Source of the DNA: Symbiodinium natans
Taxonomy: Eukaryota; Sar; Dinophyceae; Suessiales; Symbiodiniaceae
NCBI GenBank assembly: GCA_905221605.1
Contig: CAJNDS010002364.1
Location: 124,001 to 188,000, forward strand
Direction of reading: 5' to 3'
Length of the DNA: 64,000 nucleotides
Within the stretch, counting starts at the first letter, position 1. The number at the start of each line of letters is the position of its first letter. This document shows, piece by piece, positions 38,573 to 50,500 of the stretch. The translations under genes and the position numbers were made by a program. The notes below the pieces were generated by a model that was not told the DNA's origin, did no database searches, and saw only the letters and a program-made list of their open reading frames with translations.

Positions 38573-41500
38573 GGAAGCAGATGTCTACTGGCAGCCCTCT
38601 CGACGCAGTCCTCGTGCGCTCCCTATGGAAGGAGACTCCATTCTAAGGACTGGGTGGGGGGTTTAGGGTTTTGGGTTTAGGGTTTAGGGTTTAGGGTTAG
38701 GCTGTAGGGCACAGGGCTCAGGCTTATAAAGGGGCTCAGGGTAACAGGCTTAGGGTTTTGGGTCGCTGCATAGTTGAGAGTTTAGGGCCCTTGGGGCCTC
38801 TTCAGTCCCGGATCTACTGCTATGCAGGTTCAGGGTTCAGGGTTCAGGGTTTAGGTTTCGGTTTAGGATTTAGGGTTTAGGGTTTAGGGTTTAGGGTTTA
38901 GGGTTTAGGGTTTAGGGTTTAGGGTTTAGGGTTCAGGGTTCAGGGTTCAGGGTTTAGGGTTTAGGTTTTAGGGTGAAGCCCACCGAACCCCAAACCCTGC
39001 TATGACTCTACTCTGGGGTATAGCCGCAAGTATCGTCAGTGTCGGAAACTGCGCCAAACTGGGGGGGGGGGGGTTCCCTAAACCCTAAACCTTCTAAACC
39101 TTCTATATAAACCCGAAACCCCAGAAACCCTAAACCCTACAGACCCCCAAGGACACCCAAAGGCCTCAAACCCTCAACCCCCAAAGCCTAGGGCCTAAAC
39201 TCTACAGCCCTAAACCCTTCGAATCAACACACAAGCCTAAACTCTAAGCCCTAAACCCCTTCGAATCAAAACACACACAAAAAAAGCTCGCCGGGCCTGC
39301 AGCTGAACCCCCCCGCATGGCTTTGGGTTTGGGGCTTCGGGTTAAAGGTTTAGGGTTTAGGGTTCAGGGTTTGGGTTTAGGGTTTAGGGATTAGGGTTTA
39401 GGGATTAGGGTTTAGGGATTAGAGTTCCCTAAAATCCCGAAGCTCATTCGCGTAAGGTTTAGGGCCGTTTCGGTTCCCGAAAATTCCGAAGCCCATTTGG
39501 GTAAGGTGGAGACAACCGGCATGGCGGACCCCGTGCCCATCGTCCGGACCGCCTTTGGGGCGCTTGAACTTGTGCGCGGGTTTAGGGTTTCAGGGTTTAG
39601 GGTTTAGGGTTTAGGGTTTGGGGTTTAGGGTTTAGGGTCTAGGGTTCCTTAAACCCCAAACCCTAAACCACAGGGTACTTGGGGTGTAGGGTTTTGGGTT
39701 TGTGTTTTTTGGGGCAGGGGCCTTGCGACAATTTTGGTGGGCCCACGTCTTCTCTGGAAGATGGTGATTTGGGGGGTTTAGAGTTTAGGGCTTTAGGGCT
39801 TAGGGTCTAGGGCTTTAGGGTTTTGGGTTTCAGCGTTTAGGGTTCGACTTCTTTTTCTTGCCAGACTGGACTCAAAGACACCCAGTTACCCTAAAGCTCT
39901 TGGGAAAAATCGCCCCGTTCCCTTGGGTTTAGGGTTTAGGGCCCTAAACCCTAAACCCTAAACCCTAAACCCTAAACCCTAAACCCTAAACCCTAAACAC
40001 TTGTAGGGTTTGGAGGGCTCCGGGGCTGACTACCCCGAACCCTCAGCCCGACTACGCCCTCCTAGCCTGGGGGGATGTGCGCGCCGTTCGGGCTCAGGGT
40101 TAAGGCTTCGCATGTTTTGAAGGCCACTAGGGTACCCTAAACCCTAAACCCTAAACCCTAAACCCTAAACCCCTCCTCACCAGGGAGCTCATCGTAAACG
40201 CAAGGCACCAGCAAAGCCAGGACGTTGTTTAGAGGTTAGGGGGTGAAGGGTTTAGGGTTTAGGGTTTAGGGAGGTCAAGGGTTTAGGATTACTCTGGTAT
40301 GACAACCCTTCAGCAAGGACGCTGCGGCAGACACCCGACATTGCAGGGCGCCCGGTTTGGTTTGGAGCTTCTTGGTGGTTCAGGTTTTCGCTCAAATGAC
40401 CATTGGCCCTTTCCTCAGCCCCAAACCCCTCACTAAAACCTTGATACCCTGAAACCATAGGCCTTGAAATCGTAGCACCCGAACACTTAGCACCCTGAAA
40501 CCCTCGCGCGCCCTAAACCCCGAAACCCAAAGACTTAAACCCTGCAACTCTCGACACCTATACAAACCCGAAACCCCGAAAGACTCAATCCTCAAGCTCT
40601 ATAAGTCCTGAGTGTAGTCGTCCTTGGCCAATAGTGGGACTTCGATTTAGGGTTGATGGTTTAGGGCTCAGGGTTTGAGATTCGGGGTTTAGGGACTTCA
40701 AGCTTATTGGGCTTACGACTTGTGTATAAGACTTTTTGTCTATGTTTGTGTTTTTTGCAGGAAATCCTGTGATTCAGGAATTGCCTAGACCCCCAAGTGT
40801 AGTTCCCGCGTTTGGATACCCAATCTTGATACCCTAAACCCAAAACCACGGGTTCTCTTGGGGCCTTTTAACACAAGACTTGAGCAGGAAGGGCGCTGCT
40901 GGCTTGTAGCCTACTGACTTAGGGTTTAGGGTTTAGGGTTTAGGGTTTAGGGTTTAGGGTTTAGGGTTTAGGGCTTAGGGCTTAGGGCGTAGGGCTTAGG
41001 GTTTAGGGTTTAGGGTTTAGGGTTTAGGGTTTAGGGCTTAGGGTGCTACATTCCGCTGCCCCCATGCGACCAAGCATACGGGCACGCCCCAGAATGGAGG
41101 ACTTTCTTGATACCCCCAAACTTCTATAATCCTGATGGTAGGAGCCCCCCACCCCCCCACCTTTCGGACACTCCCATCCCTCTGACTGGTGGGCCCATTT
41201 GTGGCACAGCAAGAGTACAATGGTACCCACCTTAACTAGGACTAAACCCTAAACCCGAAACCCTAAACCCTAAACCCTAAACCCTAAACCCTAAACCCTA
41301 AACCTTTGGTCCTGACTTACTTCCCTTCGTGTTTACGCACATGCAGGATCTACACGTGCATGTGTACGTATGCCGAGCTCCTGACGCTGCTTGGGTGTAG
41401 CCGTTGAGGGAGGTGTTGGCTCTGAAGCATTCCATTCCGTTAGCGACGGGGGTTTAGGGTATACACACTAAACCCTAACCCCTAAACCCTAAGCTTTATA

Positions 41501-44500
41501 ACCCTAAACCCTAAACCCTAAACCCTAAACCCTAAACCCTAAACCCACAAAGCACGTGAAGAGCCGTAGAGCCGGCCTTGCCTACGCCGCCCGGGGCTGG
41601 TGCGCGGCGGAAGCCCAGTGGTCCGCCATCCGAGCACTCTCAGCCACGCGCAGCCGCAACTTGACGATGTTGTACAAAGATGTCTGAGTTTAGGGTTTAG
41701 GGTTTAGGGTTTAGGGTTTAGGGTTTAGGGTTTAGGGTTTAGGGTTTAGGGTTAGGGTTTAGGGTTTAGGGTTTAGGGTTTAGGGTTTAGCATTGCAGCA
41801 TGCAGGTTTTTGGTAGCCCAGGTTTTCACTTTTTGGCACAACCCGAAAAGGGTTGCCCTTATGACTATAACATGGTGGCTGGGCTACCAAGTTTAAAAGC
41901 TTTTTGAGCGCACAAGAATGCACCATGCAAGACTTCACTAGAGAGGCCCTTGGGATATTCTTACATTTTTCACTATTGGGGAAAATATTTTGGAATATTT
42001 CTTCAGAGGGCTTTAAGGGCCGTGCTAGTTCATGCCAACAGGGCTAGACTGCAACCTGGGCATTGTTGGCCTTGGGTCGTTGTTTTGCGTTCTCTCCCTT
42101 TGTCACTTGTCTGAGCTGCTAGCTTCTTCCTACCTGAAGGCTCTAACGTAGTTCCTTTCTGGGCTAGTTATAGGGAGTTCGAGTATACGACCCCAAAGAG
42201 GCACTACACAGGAGCTGGGTAGTCATAGATGCTCGCGCACCATGCTCGCCACCGACGAAGCCTCTCCGGTCGCAGAGCTCTGCATCAAGCCACCCGAGCC
42301 CTGCGGCGTAATATAGGGGTCAGAATAATTACTATTCGCATTCTCTTATGATCCCTTTATAAATAGCCTATAATAACCCCCAAAGACCCTATTCTAATTA
42401 CTAAGACCCCTATATACTTGAAATAAGCCCCCAAAAGGCCCTATTCTAATTACTAAGGCCCCCCCATATCATGTTTGTGGTCGCTTGTGACTTCGTCCTG
42501 GGCTTTGACAGGGTCGCGCAACGTTTGTGGGCTCAAGCACCGTGCAACATCAGACACCAACCTAGTAAAGACTCCTTGAAGGTTCATGGGTAGTTATGAT
42601 TCATAACTTATGAGTAGGGTTATAACCAGTTGTAAGTATACTTACCCTACTTGTAGCCACACTTATAACTACTCATGAACCTCCAAGTCATGACGGGCCT
42701 GCCATAAAGAGCGCGCGAGATCGGAGTCAACCCTAAACTCTAAACCCTAAGCCCTAAACCCTAAACATTCCGCGCATGAAGTGTCCGCGTGCAAAGCTCT
42801 GGAAGCCTCCAGGAACCCAATCGACCCTCCGGGGTTCCTGTTTGCTTGAACCTTCAACCCGGTTTAGGGTTTAGGGTTTAGGGTTTAGGGTTTAGGGTTT
42901 AGGGTTTAGGGTTTAGGGTTTAGGGTTTAGGGTTTAGGGTCGAAGGCGTAGAGTTTCGGGTTTAGGAGTTTAAGGTCTCGAGCCCTGAACCCAGACCCTT
43001 CTGACCCCCTTTAACCTGAGGCCAGGTATTTCCAGCTGGCACCGACCTCAGCCACGTTGCGAACGGCAGGGGCGCTCCGTGTGGTGGGGGGGGGGGGGGC
43101 TCAACATCGGGGCCCTTTTCTAGGTTCCTATAATCAAAGAAGCTGAATCAGGACACTTACTTTTTTGGGGGGTAGAATCCCGTGTAGAACTGAAAGCGTA
43201 CACTTTTTTTTTTGGGGGGGGGGGGGGGGTTTATCAACTCAGCAACTAGGTAACGAGGATGATGAACCTAAACCCTAAACCCTAAACCCTAAATGGGGTA
43301 TCTGAGCCACCCTTGTGGCAACAGCTCCCTCGATGCCAAAGAAAGGCGATGCAGGGTTCCAACAAGGTTTAGGTTTAGGGCTTAGGGCTTAGGGCTTAGG
43401 GCTTAGGGCTTAGGGTTTAGGGTTTAGGGCTTAGGGTGCCGGGTTCAGGGTTTAGGCTACTGGAGTACTCTCACTGGGGTGTAGGGCTTAGGGTTCTGCA
43501 GCCCAAGCCCTAAGAATGAGATATATCTCAAAAAATCACAAACACTAAACTCCCGAGTGCTCCAAAACAGCTGGAACTCTTAGAACACCTTCGATTCTTT
43601 CCTGAAGCCCTCAGGAAGCCTTTGTAAACTACATGGTTTAAGGGTTCAGGGTTTAGGGGTTCGGTTTAAGGGTTTGGGGGTTAAGGGTTTAAGGGTTGAG
43701 GGTTTAAGGGTTCATGGTTTGGGGTTTAGGGTCCTGAACACGCTTGGGCGCCCAAACCCGACTTAGGTTTATTCCCAGTTCGAAAGTCAAGGCTGGTCAT
43801 CGACTTTGGCTTGGCACAGACTTGGCCTTCCTTTACAAGCCCCAAACCCTAAGCCCGAAGCCCTAAACCCCAAACCCTAAACCCTAAACCCTAAACCCTA
43901 AACCCTAAACCCTAAACCCTAAACCCTAAACCCTCTTGAGCCCGAGGATGGCACCATCACGCTGGTGGACTCCAAGACGATCCTCGACCGCTTGGGCGAG
44001 TGCTCGCCCGACGAGGAAGATCAGGCAGGGCCCCGCTTGGGGGCTTGTAGGGTTTAGGGTTTAGGGCTAGGGTTTAGGGCATAGGGCATAGGGCATAGGG
44101 CATAGGGCATAGGGCATTTAGGGTTTAGGTTTTAGGGTCTAGGTCAAGAGCGCAGGTTTTGGGTTTGGGAAGGTGTTTTTGGGGGCTTTGGGGCGATGGG
44201 AGGTCGCCGGGGGTGCTGGGAGGTTCATGGTGCTTATATTTATAACCCAATTAAAGCTGTACTCATAAGCCCTTTTAAGTGCGCTAATGTAGTTAGGATT
44301 TGGTAGAAGTACAGTTATAATTGGGCTATTAAGTACCCTAAGCACCACGAACCTCCAAGTGTCGAGCGAACTCGGCTCAGGAGGTTTGCTGGCCTTCTCG
44401 CTTCTGCCCGACTTAGGTGCTATCGCATATAAATTCAGTAGATACAGTTACATAAATGTATATATATATATACATACACATAGTAAGCACATGCATGTGA

Positions 44501-47500
44501 ACATTATATAGACATATATATGTATATATGTATTTCTTGCTGTTAATTTGTGAAGTATTAATGTACAAGGATTTCCAACTAAGGGCCAAGCCCCTAAAAG
44601 TTACGAAGTCGTGCCAAGGTCCAGAGACCTCCCGAACTTGCTCAGGGATGTTGGTAAGTCAGGCTTACATAGGGTTTTCGTGCTATGGCTAAGACCACGC
44701 GAAGGTGGAAGGGGTGGGGAGGGGGTGGTCCCCAATTCTAAGCTGATAGCCTACTTAATAACTTTCTTGGGCCTTCAAAAACCTTCCGAATTTTGCCATG
44801 CCGTTTTCAAAATCCATCTCGAAACTCTACAGCCGCACCCAGTAGAACCGGATCCTGCTTGAGGGTTCGGGGGCTTAGGGTTCAGGGTTTAGGGTTTAGG
44901 GTTTAGGGTTTAGGGTTTAGGGTTTAGGGAATTTGTGCAGCCAGAACCTGACTAGGCTTCAGTACTTCTTGCTCTTACTGACAAACACCGATGGACCTTC
45001 AAGAAAGCCACAAGCACTCGGCACATGCGGTTTAGCCACTAAACCCTGAACCCCGAACCCTTCAACCCTTCAACCCTAAACCCCAAAACGTTAAAACCCT
45101 AAGCCCTGAAGCCTAAACCCTAAAACCAAAACCCTAAAACCCTAAAACCCTAAAACCCTAAAACCCTAAAACCCTAAAACCCCAAAACCCCAAACCCCCA
45201 AAACCCCAAAACCCCAAAACCCCAAAACCCTAAAACCCTAAAACCCTAAAACCCTAAAACCCTAAAACCCTCAAACCCTAAAACCCCAAAACCCTAAACC
45301 CTAAACCCTAAACTTAAGGGTCTTGGGCTTGGGTTCAGCACGAGGAGCGACATTCCCAGATCTCCTTCGCAGATAAGATCCTGCTCAACAAGCTGGACCT
45401 CGTGGCCCACTCGGAGGGTTTAGGGTTTAGGGTTTTGGGGTTTAGGGTTTAGGGTTTAGGGTTTAGGGTTTAGGGTTTAGGGTTTAGGGTTTAGGGTGTA
45501 GTGGTAGGGGGGTTAGGGTTTACGCTGGACCTCGGGGGCGACTCTCAGGGTTTCAAGGGGCCCAGAGGTTTGGGGGGGGGGGGGGGGGGGTGAAGGTATC
45601 GAGTTTAGGGTTTAGGGTTTAGGGGGGTTAGGGTTTGTGGTTGGGGTTCGGGGGATTTCCGGTGCTTCTGGTTCAGGGTGTAGGGGGGTTTTAGGGTCTT
45701 GGGGTTTGGGAGTAGTTCAGGTTTGGCGGTGTTTAGCCCTGTGAAAGGGATGTGCGTGGCGTTCCCCCCCGCCCAAGAAAAAGAAAAACCCAAAGACCCC
45801 CCAAAATACCCCAAACCCGAAACACCCTCAAAACCTCCCAACAAAAAACCAAAAAAAAAACCTCCCCCAAAGAACCCTAAACCCTAAACCCTAAACCCCC
45901 CCCCCCCCCAATAAACCCTAAACCCGAAACCCTCAACCCTAACCGAAACCCAAACCTAAACCCTAAACCCTAAACCCTAAACCATAAACCCTAAACCCTA
46001 CCCTAAACCCTAAACCTAAACCCTAAAAAACCCTAAACCTTAAACCCTAAACCCTAAACCCTAAACCCTAAACCCTAAACCCTAACCCTAAACCCTAACC
46101 CTAAACCCTAAACCCTAACCCTAAACCCTAAACCCTAAACCCTAAACCCTAAACCCTAAACCCTAAACCCTAAACCCTAAACCCTAAACCCTAAACCCCT
46201 CTGACACACTGGACGAGGTCACCGACCATGAGGTCGCCGAGGCGCGGAATCTTAGGACGCCCCCGGCGGATCTGATTTTGTAACGGTTTAGGGTTTAGGG
46301 TTTAGGGTTTAGGGTTTCGGGTTTAGGGTTTAGGGTTTAGGGTTTAGGGTTTAGGGTTTAGGGTTTCGGCTTTGGGGTTTAGGGTTTCGGGTTTAGGGTT
46401 GGGGCTTAGGGTGTAGGGTTTAGGGTTTGGGGTTTATTGTTTCGGGTTTGGGGTCTAGGGTTTTGGGTTTGGGGTGTGGGGTTTTGGCTTAAACCCCAAA
46501 CTTCAAAACCTAAACCCTCAACCCTCAACCCTCAACCCTAAACCCTAAGCCTCTTCCCCTTCCCCCCCCCCAACGAGGTGTGGAGTCGGATTCGGTCATA
46601 CAACCGGAGTGCGCCCATCGTGCCCTCGGTGAAGGGCGTCGGGGCCCTCAGGTCTCCAAGAAGCCCCCTAAGCCTAAACCCTGAGGTTAGGGTTTAGGGT
46701 TTGGGGTTTGGGGTTTAGGGTTTAGGGTTTAGGGTTTGGGGTTGAGGGTCCATAGACTCCCATAGCAGTGATAGAGCAGATGTCGTCCGAACATTTGCAG
46801 CGAGCAGAAGTTTTTGGGGTCGTGTTCTTCTTGCAGGTTCTCAAACCCTAAACCCGACACTTCAGACCAATGGCCAAAGTCCACGTCCTGAAAATTGTGT
46901 GGTTTGAGGTTTTTTTGTGCAAGGCATGCCCAGATTGCCCAGGTTCCTCCTGCTCTTCCTCCCCCCCAAAAAAAGTTTAAGGTTTAGGGTGTAGAGTTAT
47001 CCCTAGACCCCAGACCCTAAATCCACAAAACCTGCCCAACAAAGCCCTGAATTTAAGAGCCTCCGGCTCAAGCCGCCGACCCCGCTGGAGCATAGTTGAA
47101 AGGTTTAAACGCGCTCGTCAGCTCAAAGGATGCCAAAAAAGTTGATGTGCTTGAGCCTCTGTGAAACGTTGGGACCCAAACAGGAGCTGAAGCCAGCTTG
47201 AAGGCCAGGGCAGCCCCATCAATTGGTGGGGGTAGGGGGGGGGTGGGGGGTAGGGGGGGGGGTAGGGGGGGGGTCGGTAGGGGGGGGGGTAGGGGGGGGG
47301 TTAGGGGGGGGGTAGGGGGGGGGGTAGGGGGGGGGGTAGGGGGGTGGGGGACACGCCGCCAGGGTCGGCGGACCCTAAAACCTAAACCCTACACCCTACA
47401 CCCTAAACCCCTAACCCCTAACCCCTAAACCCTAAACCCTAACCCTAAACCCTAAACCCTAAACCCTTCTTAGCAGCCCGTGAGTCTGTGAGGTCGTGCC

Positions 47501-50500
47501 CGCCTTCGAGTTGACGGACATCGGCGCCTACGACATGGCATCGGGGGGTTGAAGGTTTAGGGTTTAGGGTTTAGGGTTTAGGGTTTAGGGTTTGGGGTGT
47601 AGGGGTTTTTGGGTTTCAGGGTTTTGGGAGGTTAGTTAGGGCTTTTCGGGGTTCATTCAGGGTGTTAGAGTTTTGGGTTTTGGTTTTTGTTTGTATTTGT
47701 GGTCTGGGGGTTTAGAGTTTGGAGTTTTCAGGCTTCAGAGGTTGTATGGTTTAGGGCTTTTGCGGTCTAGGGGTGGTAGGGTTTAGGTTTTTTTTTTTTT
47801 TTTGGGGGGGGGGGTTGTAGTGCTTTGAGAGTTTATAGTTTTAAGGGGCCTTGGGGGGTTGAGGGTTCTGGGTTGGCTGGAAGTGCAGTGTTTGTTCAAG
47901 AACAGTTGAGTCAACCCTGAAACTTATCAGCCTCCATGAAGGACCTAAATCTCGGGATCCTGAACTTTAAATCCCAAACTGCCTAAACCCTACTGAACCC
48001 TGAAGCCTAAACCTTACATTTCTTTAATCCTAAAGTCACACCCCAAACCCTAAACCCTAAACCCTAAGCCCTAAACCCTAAACCCTAAACCCTAATCAGG
48101 GCAAGATCGTGGAGGAGGAAGAGGAAGGGGGCCACGGCCGCAGCCCCGCCGTCTCCAGTTTCCCGGGGTGGCCTTCCGCACTGAAAAGCCTGAACTTTTA
48201 CTGGTTTAGGGTTTAGGGTTGAGGGCCTAGGGTTTAGGGTTTAGGGTTTAGGGGAACTGTGCGCTTTTCATGGTTTGTCGGGCTTATAGCATCATGGGGT
48301 TTAAACCCTAAACCCTAAAACCTAATCTGAAAACCCTAAGCCCGAAACCGTAAACCCTTAAAGTTCAGGGTTTATAGGGTTTAGGGTTTGTATAGGGTTC
48401 AGGGTTTGGTTCGGGTGGAGGAGACGAAGAGGCAGCATCGGTAAGGGCTTAAGTTTTGCAGATGGAAGCTATAGGTCGCGGGTTGAGGGTTCCTAAGTCC
48501 TAAGCCCTAAGCCCTAAACCCTAAACCCTAAACCTTAAACCCTCTGCACCCCAAGCCCAATGTGACGGCTCCGGAGCTTGTGTGCGAAGGCTTAGCTTCA
48601 AGCATCATTTGCCCGTTTGAGGGCTTTGTGGGTGCTAACATGCCCTGAACCCTAAACCCTAAACCGTAAACCCTAAACCCTAAACCCTAAAGCGTAAACC
48701 CTAAACCCTAAAACCTAAACCCTAAAACTTGGCGATTGGGATTTCTTTTCTCAGGAACCTTTCTCCTGCTCAGAATCCTAGAACCAGGAGACTAAACCCT
48801 AAACCCTAAACCCTAAACCCTAAACCCCCCTATGGTTCCGGGTCTCAGAGGCCACAGCCACGGCCACAGCCACGGTCACGGCCACGAGGAGTGCTACGAG
48901 GCCATGAGGGCTGAGATTCGGGTTTGGAGGGTTTAGGGTTTAGGGTTTAGGGGTTAGGGTTTAGGGTTTAGGGTTTAGGATGTGGTTTTAGGATTTGGGT
49001 TTCGGGGCTCAGGGGCCCTTAAATCCTAAACCGCTGGACTCCTCCTCCTCCTCCTCCCCCCCCACCCCCCACACCCCCGGGCCCCTCCCCCCCCCCGCCC
49101 CCCCCCCCCGCCCCCCCCCCCCCCCCTGCCCCCCGCCCCCCCCCCCCCCCCGCCCCCCCCCCCCCCCCCCCCCCCCCCACCCCCCCCCCCCCCCACCCCC
49201 CCCCCCCCCCCCCCCGCCCCCCCCCCCACAAACCTCAGACCCAGTCTAAACCCTGAACCTCACATTCCTAGACTCCCCATGGTCGCCAGGAAAGCCTCCC
49301 TAAACCCGAAACGCTCCCCCTCCCCCCAAAAAAAAAACAAACACAAGGCAAAAACAAAAAACTAAAGAAAAGATGGAGAGAGAGAGAGAGAGAAAGAAAG
49401 AAAGAAACAAAAACAAAACATGAAGAGAGAGAGAGAGAGATACATAAAAAAAATGATAATCAAAATAATAATGGTAGTAATAATAATAATAATACTAACC
49501 ATAATAATAATAAACAAACACACAGTTTCCAGTGGAGGACCACGGCTCCGGCCACGGCGGCCATGGCGGCCACGGCCAGAGAGCTTAGCATGGTGTCGGT
49601 TTTTTTTTTTGAGGGTTTGGGGTTTAGGGTTTAGGTTTTAGGTTTTAGGGTTTAGGGCACGGGCGCGAATCTCCGCAAATAAGACAAACTTAGGGTTTCT
49701 GGGTGTAGGCGCGGAACCTCAAATCCACCTCGGTCAAAAACTCCTCAACCTTTGGGGTTCAGGGATGTCGGGTTTCGGGCTTTAGGGGTTTGGGGGTTAG
49801 GGGTTTTTGGCTGTAGGCGCGTAGACTTTAAGGTTTCGGGTTTGGGGGTGTAGGGGTTTAGGCTTTCAGGGGCTCAGGGTTTAGGGTTTTTCGGGATTTG
49901 GATTGCCATCTGTCTATGGACAGCAACCCTGAACCCTAAACCCTGAACCCGGGAAGAGCTTGAGTATGCGGTTGCCACAATGCACGCCCGGATGTTTCTT
50001 TGTGTCGAATGCAACGCGCAAATCCCGCACCAACGTCGACCTCCTGCACCAGCCGCCAGGAGCCTTCGGTCCTCTGGGACGGACGGGCCTTTGACCACTG
50101 CTGAGTGCCTCCCTAAACCCTAAACCCTAAACCCTAAACCCTAAACCCTAAACCCTAAACCCTAAACCCTAAACCCTAAACCCTAAACCCTAAACCCTAA
50201 ACTCAGGCAGCTCGTCCTTCCTGGAAGCAAAAGGTGGCAACATCTGGTAGAGGCGGCCGGGACAGCAGGAGCCTGAGGGCTCCTCAACAGCTGGTTCAAC
50301 GCCAGGGCCGCGTCGGTTAAACCCTATAAAACCTAAGCCCTAACGCCTAAACCCTCAACCCCAAAAAGCCTACACCCTAAACCCTAAACCCTAAACCCTA
50401 AACCGCCCTAACGCCTAAACCCTCAACCCCAAAAAGCCTACACCCTAAGCCCTGATCCGCTCTGACCCACTACTGGGCTGAAGGCTTTAGAGTTCAGAGG

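Larger units (their letters stand above)
40221..43946. other. Large CobW intron with repeats and stray exon-like pieces
   Basis: 3.7 kb between CobW exons 3 and 4. Telomere-like tracts at 40,918-41,045 (+), 41,247-41,304 (-), 41,490-41,546 (-), 41,689-41,790 (+), 42,862-42,940 (+), 43,369-43,430 (+, GGGCTTA variants) and 43,867-43,934 (-). Exon-like pieces: 41,566-41,687, reading GLAYAARGWCAAEAQWSAIR, with an RGWCxxE motif and a stop; 42,253-42,312 (MLATDEASPVAELCIKPPEP). These may be a nested gene or fragments copied from another. Confidence 0.4.

Noticed and set aside
49019-49249. Pro-rich and Gly-rich open frames
   Set aside because: They translate a poly(C) region; composition alone keeps the frames open.
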